Source: Brevundimonas sp. UBA2388
GTDB lineage: Bacteria; Pseudomonadota; Alphaproteobacteria; Caulobacterales; Caulobacteraceae
Reading direction: 5' to 3'
DNA length: 8,946 nucleotides
NCBI GenBank assembly: GCA_002343425.1
Contig: DDSO01000144.1
Coordinates: 1-8,946, forward strand
The notes under the pieces were generated by a model. The model saw only the letters and a list, made by a program, of their open reading frames with translations. It did not search any database and was not told the DNA's origin. Shown here one piece after another: positions 1 through 6,471 of the stretch; positions within the stretch are counted from its first letter, which is position 1; every line of letters starts with the position of its first letter. The translations under genes and the position numbers were made by a program.

Positions 1-1071
1 TAGCCAGACTGCAGCCGCCCATTCCAGCGGCACGATGATTGGTTCGATGCCCACGCGGCTGAAGTGTATGTGCCAGCGCATCGTCGCCAGCAGCGCGGCG
101 GCGAAGAGGGGAAAGGCGCTGGTCAGCCCCTCATGGGCGAGGCGGCGCAGCTCGCCCGCCGCCGACTGGCCAGCGGGCAGCGGATAGGCCGGCAGGATCG
201 GCTTACGCTTCTCGGGCCGGTAGGCGCAGCGGCGGGCGATCTCGATCGTGTTGGCGGTCGCCTCAGGGAGATCGGCGAAGAGCGCCAGCATTTCGTCAGG
301 CGACTTCATCCGGTGCTCGGGCGTCACGCGCGGCCGGTCTTCCTCGTTCACATAGCGGCCGGCCGCGATGCACAGCAGCGCGTCGTGCGGCTCGTACATG
401 TCGGGGCCGCCGAAAAAGCACTCGTTGGTTGCGACGAGCGGCAGGCCCTGAGCGTAGGCTATATCGACCAGCGCCGGCTCGACCGCCGCCTCGCCCGACG
501 TGCCGTGGCGCTGCAATTCGACATAGAAGCGTGTCGGGAAGGAAGCCGCCAGCCGTGCCGCGAGCGCAGCGGCCTCGTCCCTACGCCCTTCGGCGATCAA
601 CCGGTCGAGGGGGCCGCGCGGACCGCCGGAGAGAAGGATCAGCCCCTCCGCGTGGGCCTCCAGCACGGCGAGCGGAACATGCGGCGTGTCGGGGGCAGAG
701 ATGTCGAGATAGGCCTTGCTGGAGAGCCGCGAGAGGTTGAGCCAGCCCGTCTCGTTCTGAGCCAGCAGCGCGATCTGGGGCCGCTCCGTCGCCGCTCCGG
801 ATCGGTTGCGGTCCTTCTCCCGCCCGAGTTCGACACTGAGGGTCAGCCCCATGATGGGCTGAACGCCCTTGCCCGCAACCGTGTCGGCGAACTCGACAGC
901 GCCAAAGAGGTTGTTGGTATCCGTCACCGCGACGGCCGGCATACCGCCTTTGGCGCACAGTTCGGCAAGTTCCTTCACCCTGATCGCGCCCTCAAGCAGC
1001 GAATAGGCGGAATGGACGCGGAGATGGACGAACGGCGGCATGGGGGGACTCGGGTGGCGGCCCGTCATCAT
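1..1071 (-). CDS. dnaE: DNA polymerase III alpha subunit, N-terminal PHP region (partial, runs off window)
   Basis: This is the N-terminal 357 codons of the replicative polymerase alpha subunit; the frame is open to the window edge. Residues 14-30 carry the DnaE opening FVHLRVHSAYSLLEGA, followed by VTDTNNLFGAVEF, QPIMGLTL, LLAQNETGWLNLSRLSSKAYL-type blocks, LVATNECFF and LCIAAGRYV near residues 215-240, and the LPAYPLPAGQ segment near 300. Together these cover the PHP domain and the lead-in to the polymerase palm. The start is ambiguous: tandem ATGs lie at 1071 and 1068 just after an AAAGGGG element (1073-1079), with spacing better for 1068, and a third ATG at 1041 has no ribosome binding site. 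It lies 70 bp downstream of lolD, as in many alphaproteobacteria. Oddity: after residue ~316 (below position ~123) the translation is hydrophobic and lacks the expected Y-x2-R-L-x2-E-L helix leading to GYFLIV, so the last ~40 codons may not be genuine dnaE. Confidence 0.9.
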   Translation of the reverse strand, partial: MMTGRHPSPPMPPFVHLRVHSAYSLLEGAIRVKELAELCAKGGMPAVAVTDTNNLFGAVEFADTVAGKGVQPIMGLTLSVELGREKDRNRSGAATERPQIALLAQNETGWLNLSRLSSKAYLDISAPDTPHVPLAVLEAHAEGLILLSGGPRGPLDRLIAEGRRDEAAALAARLAASFPTRFYVELQRHGTSGEAAVEPALVDIAYAQGLPLVATNECFFGGPDMYEPHDALLCIAAGRYVNEEDRPRVTPEHRMKSPDEMLALFADLPEATANTIEIARRCAYRPEKRKPILPAYPLPAGQSAAGELRRLAHEGLTSAFPLFAAALLATMRWHIHFSRVGIEPIIVPLEWAAAVWL

Positions 1072-1141
1072 GCCCCTTTCGGCGCGCCGGTGGAACGCGG
1101 TTCGCGCCGCCATCCACAGGCATTGCGACGCCGCCCGCGCT

Positions 1142-1837
1142 TCAGACCGTCAGCTTGCCGCCATCGACCAGCTTGCCTTCGTGCAGAAGCAGAGTCCGGT
1201 CGGTGTAGTTGATCAGTTTGTGGTTGTGGGTCGCGATCAGAGCCGCGAGGCCCTCGGCCCGCACGATACCAAGCAGGACGTCGAACACCTTTTCGGCGGT
1301 CTTGGGGTCGAGATTACCGGTCGGCTCGTCGGCCAGCAGCAGTCTTGGCTTGTTGGCGAGGGCACGGGCGATCGCAACGCGCTGCTGCTCGCCGCCCGAA
1401 AGCTGCGCGGGGCGGTGATCGGCGCGCGGCGTCAGGCCAACAAGGTCGAGCAGGCGCAGCGACTCGGCGCGAGCGGCTTCATAGCTCGCTCCCCCGATGC
1501 GCTGGGGCATCATCACGTTCTCAAGGGCCGAGAACTCCGGCAGCAGATGGTGGAACTGGTAGACGAAGCCGATGCTGGCAAGGCGGATATGGGTCCGCGC
1601 CCGCTCATCGAGCCCGCCGACGTCTGCGCCATCGATCCGGATCTCGCCCGAGGTCGGCCGTTCCAGCAGGCCGGCGGCGTGCAGCAGGCTGGACTTGCCC
1701 GAGCCCGAGGGCCCGATCAGACCCACGACCTCGCCCGGCATGACATCCAGATCGACGCCCTTCAGCACGGTCAGGCCGCCCGAGGCGGTCTCATAGGTGC
1801 GGGTCACCCCGCGGACGGAAAGGACGGGCCTACTCAT
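1142..1837 (-). CDS. lolD: Lipoprotein-releasing system ATP-binding protein LolD
   Basis: This is the cytoplasmic ATPase of the Lol ABC transporter, which powers extraction of outer-membrane lipoproteins from the inner membrane and their transfer to periplasmic LolA. The 231-residue protein has all ABC motifs: Walker A GPSGSGKS (42-49), Q-loop VYQ (Q94), signature LSGGEQQ (146-152), Walker B LLLADEP (166-172) followed by TGNLD, and switch His204 in ATHN. The [14 protein letters not shown] stretch after the Q-loop is characteristic of LolD/MacB-type ATPases. I chose the ATG at 1837; an in-frame TTG at 1852 would add only MRRFG and lies deeper inside lolC. A GAGG motif sits about 10 bases before the ATG. 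The gene overlaps the 3' end of lolC by 8 bp, which suggests translational coupling. MacB or FtsE are alternatives by domain alone, but the adjacent LolC permease settles the assignment. Confidence 0.95.
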   Translation of the reverse strand: MSRPVLSVRGVTRTYETASGGLTVLKGVDLDVMPGEVVGLIGPSGSGKSSLLHAAGLLERPTSGEIRIDGADVGGLDERARTHIRLASIGFVYQFHHLLPEFSALENVMMPQRIGGASYEAARAESLRLLDLVGLTPRADHRPAQLSGGEQQRVAIARALANKPRLLLADEPTGNLDPKTAEKVFDVLLGIVRAEGLAALIATHNHKLINYTDRTLLLHEGKLVDGGKLTV

Positions 1838-3134
1838 ACCGAAGCGCCTCAACCGGATCCATTTTCGCGGCTCGCCACGACGGCAGCAGCGAAGCCACGC
1901 ACGACATGAAGACCGACCACAGGGTCACCCAGATCACGTCCATGGCGTCGACCTCGGCCGGGATGGAGTCGAGCATATAGACGTCGGCGTTGAACAGCTG
2001 GACGCCCAGCAGCCATTCGAGGAAATGCTGGATCGCCCCGATGTTGAGGCAGAAGACCAGCCCCAGCACCAGACCGGTGATCGTGCCCGCCACGCCGATG
2101 GCCGCGCCGGAGATGAAGAAGATGCGCAGCATCGCCATCTGGCTGGCCCCGACGGTCCTCAGGATGGCGATGTCACGGGTCTTGTTCTTCACCAGCATGA
2201 CGATGCCGGAGATGATGTTCAGGGCGGCGATGGCCACGACAAGGCCGAGGATGATGCTCATGGCCACCCGCTCGACCTTCAGCGCGCCCCAGAAGGCGGC
2301 GAGGCGGTCCCGCCAGTCACTGACGATGGCGCTGTCGCCCGAGGCCGCGCGCACAGCCTGGGTCAGCTCGCCGACGCGGTCGGGCTCCGCGACCTTGAGC
2401 TCGATGACATCCCAGACGCCCTCCTTGCCGAAGAACAGCTGGGCCTGCTCCAGCGGCATGAACAGGAAGGCGCGATCGAAGTCCGCTGTGCCCGAGGTGA
2501 ACACCCCGCCGATGCGATAGGTTTTCTCCAGTCCGCCCAGATTGCCGAAGGCGCTGTCAGCGCCCGTTGGCGAGTACAGGGTGATCGGATCGCCGACACG
2601 CAGCCCCATGCTTTCCGCCAGCGCCTTGCCGATCAGGATGTTGTCGCCGCCCCAGGCGCCCTGTCCAAAGGCGCGCCGCGCCTCGGGCGTCAGGCTGTCG
2701 AAGACATAGGACATGGAGTCCAGGTCCTGCGGACGGATGCCGCGCACGACCGCGCCGGTCGTCTGGCCCGCCGCGCGCACCAGCGCCTGGTTCTCGGTCA
2801 GGGGCGAAACGCTGACCACGCCGGGCACCGCGGCGATGCGCGCCACGGCGGCCTCGCGGTCCGGATCTACCAACACCTGTCCCTGCACATACATATGGCC
2901 GTTGAAGGACAGCATCCGGTCCAGCAGCTCGTTCCTGAACCCGGCCATGATGCTCATGACGATGATCAGGGCCATGACCGCCAGGGCGATGGCGACATAG
3001 GAGATGATGGCGATCAGGGCGATGCCGCCTTCCCTCCGCCGGGCGCGCAGATATCGCAGCGCCAGTTCGAACTCCCAGGCCGAGAACGGACCGGCGGGTT
3101 TGGTCGGCTTCAGGGCCGCCGGGACATCCGTCAT
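1830..3134 (-). CDS. lolC: Lipoprotein-releasing ABC transporter permease, LolC/LolE (LolF-type) family
   Basis: This is the inner-membrane permease of the Lol lipoprotein-releasing complex, partner of LolD. The 434-residue protein has the four-TM MacB-like topology: TM1 about 38-64, a large periplasmic domain about 65-290, then TM2 about 291-315, TM3 about 335-365 and TM4 about 399-420. The cytoplasmic loop [17 protein letters not shown] (315-331) after TM2 is the conserved coupling region that contacts the ATPase, and the C-terminal DPVEALRYE is the family's usual ending. The ATG at 3134 overlaps the proS stop codon as ATGA, and its 3' end overlaps lolD, so the three genes form one translationally coupled operon. 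Only one permease gene is present here. Many proteobacteria outside the enterics use a single LolF-type permease as a homodimer, which may apply, but a second permease elsewhere cannot be excluded. The gene name lolC is therefore by family and position. Confidence 0.93.
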   Translation of the reverse strand: MTDVPAALKPTKPAGPFSAWEFELALRYLRARRREGGIALIAIISYVAIALAVMALIIVMSIMAGFRNELLDRMLSFNGHMYVQGQVLVDPDREAAVARIAAVPGVVSVSPLTENQALVRAAGQTTGAVVRGIRPQDLDSMSYVFDSLTPEARRAFGQGAWGGDNILIGKALAESMGLRVGDPITLYSPTGADSAFGNLGGLEKTYRIGGVFTSGTADFDRAFLFMPLEQAQLFFGKEGVWDVIELKVAEPDRVGELTQAVRAASGDSAIVSDWRDRLAAFWGALKVERVAMSIILGLVVAIAALNIISGIVMLVKNKTRDIAILRTVGASQMAMLRIFFISGAAIGVAGTITGLVLGLVFCLNIGAIQHFLEWLLGVQLFNADVYMLDSIPAEVDAMDVIWVTLWSVFMSCVASLLPSWRAAKMDPVEALRYE

Positions 3135-4447
3135 CCGCGCACCTTCGCCAGCGCCTCGTCCAGCGGGATCGAGACCTTCTCACCGGTCGCCCGGCGCTTC
3201 AGCTCGACCAGGCCCTCGGCCACGCCCTTGGGACCGATGGTCAGCTGCCAGGGAATGCCGATCAGGTCGGCGGTGGCGAATTTCCCGCCCGGCCGCTCGT
3301 CAGTATCGTCATAGAGGACGTCCTTGCCGAGCGCCTCCAGCCTGGCCACGGCCTCTTCGCAAGCGGCGCAGACCGCTTCGTCATTGACGCGCAGATTGAT
3401 CACCACGACGTCAAACGGCGCCACGGAGTCGGGCCAGATGATGCCGCCCTCATCGTGGCTGGCCTCGATGATGGCGCCCAGCAGGCGCGACACGCCCACG
3501 CCGTAGCTGCCCATGTGGACATCCGTGTCCCTGCCGTCCGGCCCGGCGACGCGGGCCTTCATCGGCGCGGAGTATTTGGTACCGAAGTAGAAGATGTGCC
3601 CGACCTCGATGCCGCGCGCGGTCAGGCGGTCGGCCTCGACCGTCTGGCTTTCGAACTGGCCGGCGTCGTGCATTTCCTCGGTGGCGGCGTACAGGCCGGT
3701 CCTCTCGTCGACAATCCCCTGCAGATCGTCCCAGTCCACGCCCGCTCCGGGAGCCGGCATCTCGACCAGCTTGCGGTCGCAGAAGACCTGGCTTTCGCCC
3801 GTATCGGCCAGGACGATGAACTCGTGGCTCAGGTCGCCGCCGATCGGTCCGGTGTCGGCGCGCATCGGCACGGCCTTCAGCCCCATCCGGGCGAAGGTGT
3901 TCAGATAGGCCACGAACATACGGTTGTAGGCCTTGCGCGCCGAGGCCTCGTCGATGTCGAACGAATAGGCGTCCTTCATCAGGAATTCGCGCCCGCGCAT
4001 GACGCCGAACCGCGGCCGGCGCTCGTCACGGAATTTCCACTGGATATGAAACAGGTTCAGCGGCAACGCCTTGTAGCTCTTCACGAAGCCACGGAAGATG
4101 TCGGTGATCATCTCCTCATTGGTGGGCCCGTACAGCAGCTCGCGTTCGTGCCGGTCGGTGATGCGCAGCATCTCGGGGCCATAGGCGTCGTAGCGCCCGC
4201 TCTCCCGCCACAGGTCCGCCAGTTGCAGGGTCGGCATCAGCAGCTCGACGGCCCCGGCCCGCTCCTGCTCCTCGCGCACGATCTGCTCGATCCTGTTGAG
4301 CACCCGCAGGCCCAGCGGCAGCCAGGCATAGATGCCCGCAGCCTCCTGTTTGATAAGGCCGGCCCGCAGCATCAGCTGGTGCGAAACGATCTGGGCGTCC
4401 GAGGGCGCCTCTTTGAGCGTGGGCAGGAAATAGCGCGACAGGCGCAT
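3131..4447 (-). CDS. proS: Prolyl-tRNA synthetase, short form lacking the editing insertion
   Basis: This enzyme charges tRNA(Pro) with proline in the cytoplasm (class IIa synthetase). The 438-residue protein starts [19 protein letters not shown], the usual alphaproteobacterial N-terminus. Visible motifs are TNEE (109-112), motif 2 [10 protein letters not shown] (139-148) followed by [11 protein letters not shown] (153-163), and motif 3 GSYGVGVSR (313-321). An anticodon-binding domain from about 345 to the end contains [15 protein letters not shown]. The region between motifs 2 and 3 is too short to hold the ~180-residue editing (INS) domain of the E. coli enzyme, so this is the short alphaproteobacterial type, expected to need a separate factor to clear Ala-tRNA(Pro). 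The ATG at 4447 was preferred over an upstream in-frame TTG at 4468, which would add seven unconserved residues. The ribosome binding site is weak (GAG about 10 bases upstream). The stop overlaps the lolC start (ATGA). Confidence 0.97.
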   Translation of the reverse strand: MRLSRYFLPTLKEAPSDAQIVSHQLMLRAGLIKQEAAGIYAWLPLGLRVLNRIEQIVREEQERAGAVELLMPTLQLADLWRESGRYDAYGPEMLRITDRHERELLYGPTNEEMITDIFRGFVKSYKALPLNLFHIQWKFRDERRPRFGVMRGREFLMKDAYSFDIDEASARKAYNRMFVAYLNTFARMGLKAVPMRADTGPIGGDLSHEFIVLADTGESQVFCDRKLVEMPAPGAGVDWDDLQGIVDERTGLYAATEEMHDAGQFESQTVEADRLTARGIEVGHIFYFGTKYSAPMKARVAGPDGRDTDVHMGSYGVGVSRLLGAIIEASHDEGGIIWPDSVAPFDVVVINLRVNDEAVCAACEEAVARLEALGKDVLYDDTDERPGGKFATADLIGIPWQLTIGPKGVAEGLVELKRRATGEKVSIPLDEALAKVRG

Positions 4448-4479
4448 GGGCAGAATCTCGGCAAGCAAAGCGGGAGCAA

Positions 4480-4509
4480 AGCTTTAGCCGGGTGACCGGG
4501 GCGAAAGCT
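4480..4509. repeat. Interrupted inverted repeat in the lipoprotein-proS intergenic gap
   Basis: AGCTTT (4480-4485) is complementary to AAAGCT (4504-4509), and inside lies CCGG-GTGA-CCGG (4488-4499), giving a possible two-part hairpin. No T-tract follows on the minus strand, so it is not a convincing terminator. It overlaps the candidate -10 element and would fall near the start of the proS leader. It could be chance. Confidence 0.3.
4481..4488 (-). promoter_or_regulatory. Possible -10 element upstream of proS
   Basis: Read on the minus strand this is GCTAAAGC, matching seven of eight positions of the housekeeping -10 consensus described for Caulobacter (GCTANAWC), 33 bases before the proS ATG. 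The -35 region upstream is poor (TTTCGCC-like), so this is only a candidate for a promoter of proS-lolC-lolD(-dnaE). Confidence 0.22.
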
Positions 4510-4547
4510 AGGCCGGGCTTGCAATCACCGCCCGACGTCGCACGTCG

Positions 4548-4961
4548 TCAACCGTCGAGAGGCGTGGGCCCGGAACACGGTGACATCGGATCGCTGGCCC
4601 AGTCGTCGGTGCTGTCGGGCCAGACCGATCTGACCAGGTCGAGCTTTCCGTCAGCGAGCTTCCAGGTCTCGGTCACAACGGCGTTCTCGACGTCGTCAAG
4701 ATAGGTGAGGATCAGCCGGCCGTCGGGGAACGCTTCCGCCGACGTCAGAGGTATGGCGCGCTCGGAGCCCATGTTCCGGATCTCCGAAACGCCGATCCGC
4801 ACGAAGGGACGCGCGCAGTTCGAGCTGCTCCATACGCCAATATAGGCTTCGGGAACGGCGACAGTTGCCGGTTCCGGTGCAGCGGGCGCCTCTGTGCCGG
4901 GACTGCAGGCATACAGTCCGAGCGAAGCCGCGGCGGTGATCATCAGCGGTTTGAGTTTCAT
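4548..4961 (-). CDS. Small putative lipoprotein of unknown function
   Basis: The 137-residue protein has a positive N-terminus (MKLK), a short hydrophobic stretch and a lipobox-like LYAC with Cys19 as the likely lipidated residue. Ser at +2 carries no inner-membrane retention signal, so outer-membrane sorting through the Lol pathway is expected. An Ala/Pro-rich linker (21-36) leads into a small domain that begins GVWSSSNCARP. Cys49 and Cys129 could form a periplasmic disulfide. I do not recognise a named family. The ATG at 4961 is well supported by a GGGAGGA ribosome binding site about six bases upstream. It is preceded by an 89-bp gap and followed by a 100-bp gap before proS, so it may be transcribed on its own. 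Its position just before the Lol operon is suggestive but proves no functional link. Confidence 0.8.
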   Translation of the reverse strand: MKLKPLMITAAASLGLYACSPGTEAPAAPEPATVAVPEAYIGVWSSSNCARPFVRIGVSEIRNMGSERAIPLTSAEAFPDGRLILTYLDDVENAVVTETWKLADGKLDLVRSVWPDSTDDWASDPMSPCSGPTPLDG

Positions 4962-4981
4962 GTTGGTCCTCCCGGTCGGAA

Positions 4982-5010
4982 GACTAGGCGCGTGTTAATG
5001 CCTGTTGCAA
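4982..5010 (-). promoter_or_regulatory. Possible promoter for the small lipoprotein gene
   Basis: On the minus strand TTGCAA (5005-5010) is separated by 17 bases from CTAGTC (4982-4987), about 20 bases before the lipoprotein ATG. The -35 matches four of six consensus positions and the -10 is weak. It is reported because the 89-bp gap upstream of this gene is the largest in this part of the series. Confidence 0.2.
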
Positions 5011-5026
5011 ACCGCTGGTATCCGAC

Positions 5027-5042
5027 AGGCGCAACGGCGCCT
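5027..5042. terminator. Weak hairpin after the DUF3088-like gene
   Basis: AGGCGC (5027-5032) and GCGCCT (5037-5042) form a perfect 6-bp stem with an AACG loop, nine bases past the stop codon of the DUF3088-like gene. No T-run follows on the minus strand, so it is at best a weak or Rho-assisted terminator, or only a hairpin. Confidence 0.3.
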
Positions 5043-5050
5043 TCCGATCG

Positions 5051-5389
5051 TCACGGATGTGGTCGCGCAATCCCGTATCGGGCGGCCACATAGGGAATGA
5101 TGGCCTCGTCCTGCAGGAAGCGGCGACCGGTCGCCCCGGACGTCGCGGCTTCGGGCCAGTCAAACGTCTCGTCCAGCACCAGGATCGGGCAACTCTGGTG
5201 GTCCTCGCCGACCAGTTCGATCACCGGCGGGCGCGGGCGCGGGTGATCGAGATAGACGATTTCCAGCTGTTGACGCAGCTTGGGATGAAACGCCAGCACA
5301 CCCTCGACGACGGCGCCGGCCGGGCAGTACCAGGGTCCGCCCTCGTCGTCGGTCCAGCCGGGGTTGAGCAGGAACAGGCGGTCGGTCAT
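5051..5389 (-). CDS. DUF3088-like protein with thioredoxin-type fold
   Basis: This 112-residue soluble protein resembles the DUF3088 family, small proteins with a predicted thioredoxin/glutaredoxin-like fold and no established function. The signs are the opening DRLFLLNPGW, the YCP...VEG motif near residues 21-30, HPRPRPPVIELVGEDHQSCPILVL (45-72) with an apparent cis-proline after Cys67, and a C-terminus ending in PHP. The N-terminal active-site position reads C22-P-A-G25, so the second Cys of a CxxC motif is not there; Cys67 precedes the cis-Pro. The ATG at 5389 has a CTGAGGG ribosome binding site formed over the stop of the preceding DUF1467 gene, only 7 bp away, so the two are co-transcribed. 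Family assignment is from memory of the motif pattern. Redox activity is not established. Confidence 0.75.
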   Translation of the reverse strand: MTDRLFLLNPGWTDDEGGPWYCPAGAVVEGVLAFHPKLRQQLEIVYLDHPRPRPPVIELVGEDHQSCPILVLDETFDWPEAATSGATGRRFLQDEAIIPYVAARYGIARPHP

Positions 5390-5396
5390 CCGGCCC

Positions 5397-5660
5397 TCAG
5401 GGAACAGGCGGCGCGAGGTCAGGCAACGGCATCCAGCCGATGTAGACCAGCACCATCACAAAGAGCCAAAGCACCGCCGAGACCCAGGTCGTGGTGATGA
5501 ATTTGCGCTTGAGGTCCGGCTTCTCGGGCGCGCCCCACTGCGCCCCGTCGGTCGGCGGCTCGTGCCGCTCCTGCGAGGTCCCAAGCGGCAGGACCGCGAA
5601 CAGCACCGTCCACCAGCAGATGATGTAGACGCCCAACATGGTGACGATACCGATCGGCAT
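5397..5660 (-). CDS. DUF1467 family two-TM inner-membrane protein
   Basis: This 87-residue membrane protein matches the alphaproteobacterial DUF1467 pattern: TM1 about residues 4-26 (IVTMLGVYIICWWTVLFAVL), a short hydrophilic loop with GTSQERHEPPTDGAQWGAPEKP, a basic KRKFITTTW segment, and TM2 about 59-80. Function is unknown. Members are commonly found directly after methylmalonyl-CoA epimerase in alphaproteobacteria, and that is the arrangement here. Its ATG overlaps the mce stop codon by one base (TGATG), and the DUF3088-like gene begins 7 bp after its stop. The initiation codon is therefore set by translational coupling. Nothing about the protein indicates an enzymatic role; a small membrane-anchored accessory is the most one can say. 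Confidence 0.88.
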   Translation of the reverse strand: MPIGIVTMLGVYIICWWTVLFAVLPLGTSQERHEPPTDGAQWGAPEKPDLKRKFITTTWVSAVLWLFVMVLVYIGWMPLPDLAPPVP

Positions 5661-6085
5661 CAGTGCGCTCCGTCCTTCGGGGTTTCCATCAGTTCGACCA
5701 GCACTCCGCCCATGTCTTTCGGATGGACGAAGATGATCGGTGTGCCGTGCGCGCCGATGCGCGGCTCGCCCGTGCCGAGGATGGTCGCCCCCTTCGCCCT
5801 CAGGGCGTCGCGCGCGGCGAGAATATCCTCGACCTCGAAACAGACGTGATGCTGCCCGCCCTTCGGGTTCCTGGCGAGGAAGCCGTGGATCGGGCTGCCG
5901 TCGCCGAGTGGCTCGATCAGTTCGATCTGGCTGTTGGGCAGGTCGACAAAACAGACTCGCACCCCCTGCGCCGGCAGGTCGAACGGCGCATGCGCCTTCG
6001 TGGCGCCGAGCAGGTCGCGATACATCGCGACGCTGGCCTCAATGGAGGGCGTGGCGACGCCGACGTGGTTCAGTCTTCCGATCAT
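5660..6085 (-). CDS. mce: Methylmalonyl-CoA epimerase
   Basis: This enzyme interconverts the (S)- and (R)-epimers of methylmalonyl-CoA so that propionyl-CoA carboxylation products can enter methylmalonyl-CoA mutase and the TCA cycle. The 141-residue protein has two paired VOC (glyoxalase/bleomycin-type) modules: NHVGVATPSIEASVAMYRDL at 6-25 and HHVCFEVEDILAARDAL at 79-95, then the family signature EPRIGAHGTP (107-116) and GGVLVEL (126-132). Likely metal ligands by position are His7, Glu55, His80 and Glu131. Where the Propionibacterium enzyme has its catalytic Glu48 in a PEQGV motif, this protein reads PAQGV (Ala39). The ATG at 6085 has AAGG about seven bases upstream. It is the first gene of the minus-strand series, its stop overlaps the DUF1467 start, and upstream it faces a divergent unit across 131 bp. 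Another VOC enzyme is possible but less likely. Confidence 0.92.
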   Translation of the reverse strand: MIGRLNHVGVATPSIEASVAMYRDLLGATKAHAPFDLPAQGVRVCFVDLPNSQIELIEPLGDGSPIHGFLARNPKGGQHHVCFEVEDILAARDALRAKGATILGTGEPRIGAHGTPIIFVHPKDMGGVLVELMETPKDGAH

Positions 6086-6216
6086 GCCGCAGCCTTAGCG
6101 CCTGTTTGGTCATGCGAGAAGGCGGGCTGTTCGTCGCGGGCGGACAGGTCGCCGCACAACGGCAACCTCGATGTCCGCGACGGGTTGCTCTTGAGCGACA
6201 ACCAAAGGAGACGACC
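6086..6216. other. Divergent intergenic region between mce and the small-protein/HPF-like unit
   Basis: Both transcription units must have their promoters in or near this 131-bp gap. I looked for housekeeping (TTGACG / GCTANAWC) and general-stress (GGAAC / CGTT) promoter pairs on both strands and found no convincing match. No long inverted repeat or small RNA signature is evident. Confidence 0.5.
6204..6210 (+). promoter_or_regulatory. Ribosome binding site of the 73-residue protein
   Basis: AAAGGAG lies six bases before the ATG at 6217. The reading frame is open far upstream (antisense to mce), and this strong site is what fixes the start at 6217. Confidence 0.75.
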
Positions 6217-6438
6217 ATGACAGACAAGGACGCCACAGACGCGGGCGCCGCCCAGGAGGCGCAGGCCGCCAAGGCGATGGCGCTCAAACAGTCGGCCCCC
6301 GAGGCTCGCCATCCCGCGGCCGGACAGACCGCCGACGAAGGCATGAAGGCAACGCCCAACGAAGGGATCGCCCCGTCCGGCGCCTTCGACGCCGAAGGCC
6401 AGAGGCCGGTTCTCGAGCGCTCGCGCAAGGCGCGCTGA
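6217..6438 (+). CDS. Small hydrophilic, probably disordered protein of unknown function
   Basis: This 73-residue protein is rich in Ala, Glu, Lys, Gln and Pro, with no Cys or Trp, no membrane segment and no signal peptide. The N-terminal third (DKDATDAGAAQEAQAAKAMA) is charged and helix-prone, the middle contains EARHPAAGQTADEGMKATPNEG, and the end is basic (VLERSRKAR). It looks intrinsically disordered, and I recognise no family. The start is chosen from the AAAGGAG site six bases upstream; codons before it are antisense to mce and carry no coding signal I trust. The HPF-like gene follows after 33 bp on the same strand, so the two probably form one transcript. A role in stress or stationary phase would fit the partner but is a guess. 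Confidence 0.7.
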   Translation: MTDKDATDAGAAQEAQAAKAMALKQSAPEARHPAAGQTADEGMKATPNEGIAPSGAFDAEGQRPVLERSRKAR

Positions 6439-6460
6439 ACTGCCCCCATCGAACCCTGTC

Positions 6461-6465
6461 AGGAG
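6461..6465 (+). promoter_or_regulatory. Ribosome binding site fixing a TTG start
   Basis: AGGAG, extended to AGGAGAG, sits six bases before the TTG at 6472. The downstream protein contains no internal Met, so this site is the main evidence for a TTG initiation codon. Confidence 0.8.
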
Positions 6466-6471
6466 AGAATT

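Noticed and set aside
64..1212. 382-codon plus-strand open frame
   Set aside because: Lies antisense to dnaE and the 3' end of lolD; the translation is Arg/Gly/Ala-rich with no recognisable domain, the usual mirror frame of a high-GC gene.
1838..1852. TTG start for LolD at 1852
   Set aside because: It adds only five unconserved residues and extends the overlap with lolC; the ATG at 1837 fits family length.
1797..3314. 505-codon plus-strand open frame rich in His and Asp
   Set aside because: Fully antisense to lolC and parts of lolD and proS, whose products are clear. Its composition (many HD, DG, QR) is the reverse-complement image of permease codons.
3455..4495. 346-codon plus-strand open frame
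   Set aside because: Antisense to proS, with no family resemblance and no ribosome binding site argument.
6092..6099. GCTAAGGC on the minus strand as a -10 element for a leaderless mce transcript
   Set aside because: Two mismatches to the Caulobacter -10, no -35 at acceptable spacing, and the same bases serve better as the AAGG ribosome binding site.
5740..6216. Upstream extension of the 73-residue protein's frame to 5740
   Set aside because: The extension is antisense to mce and Arg/Ser-rich. The AAAGGAG site just before 6217 gives a far better start.
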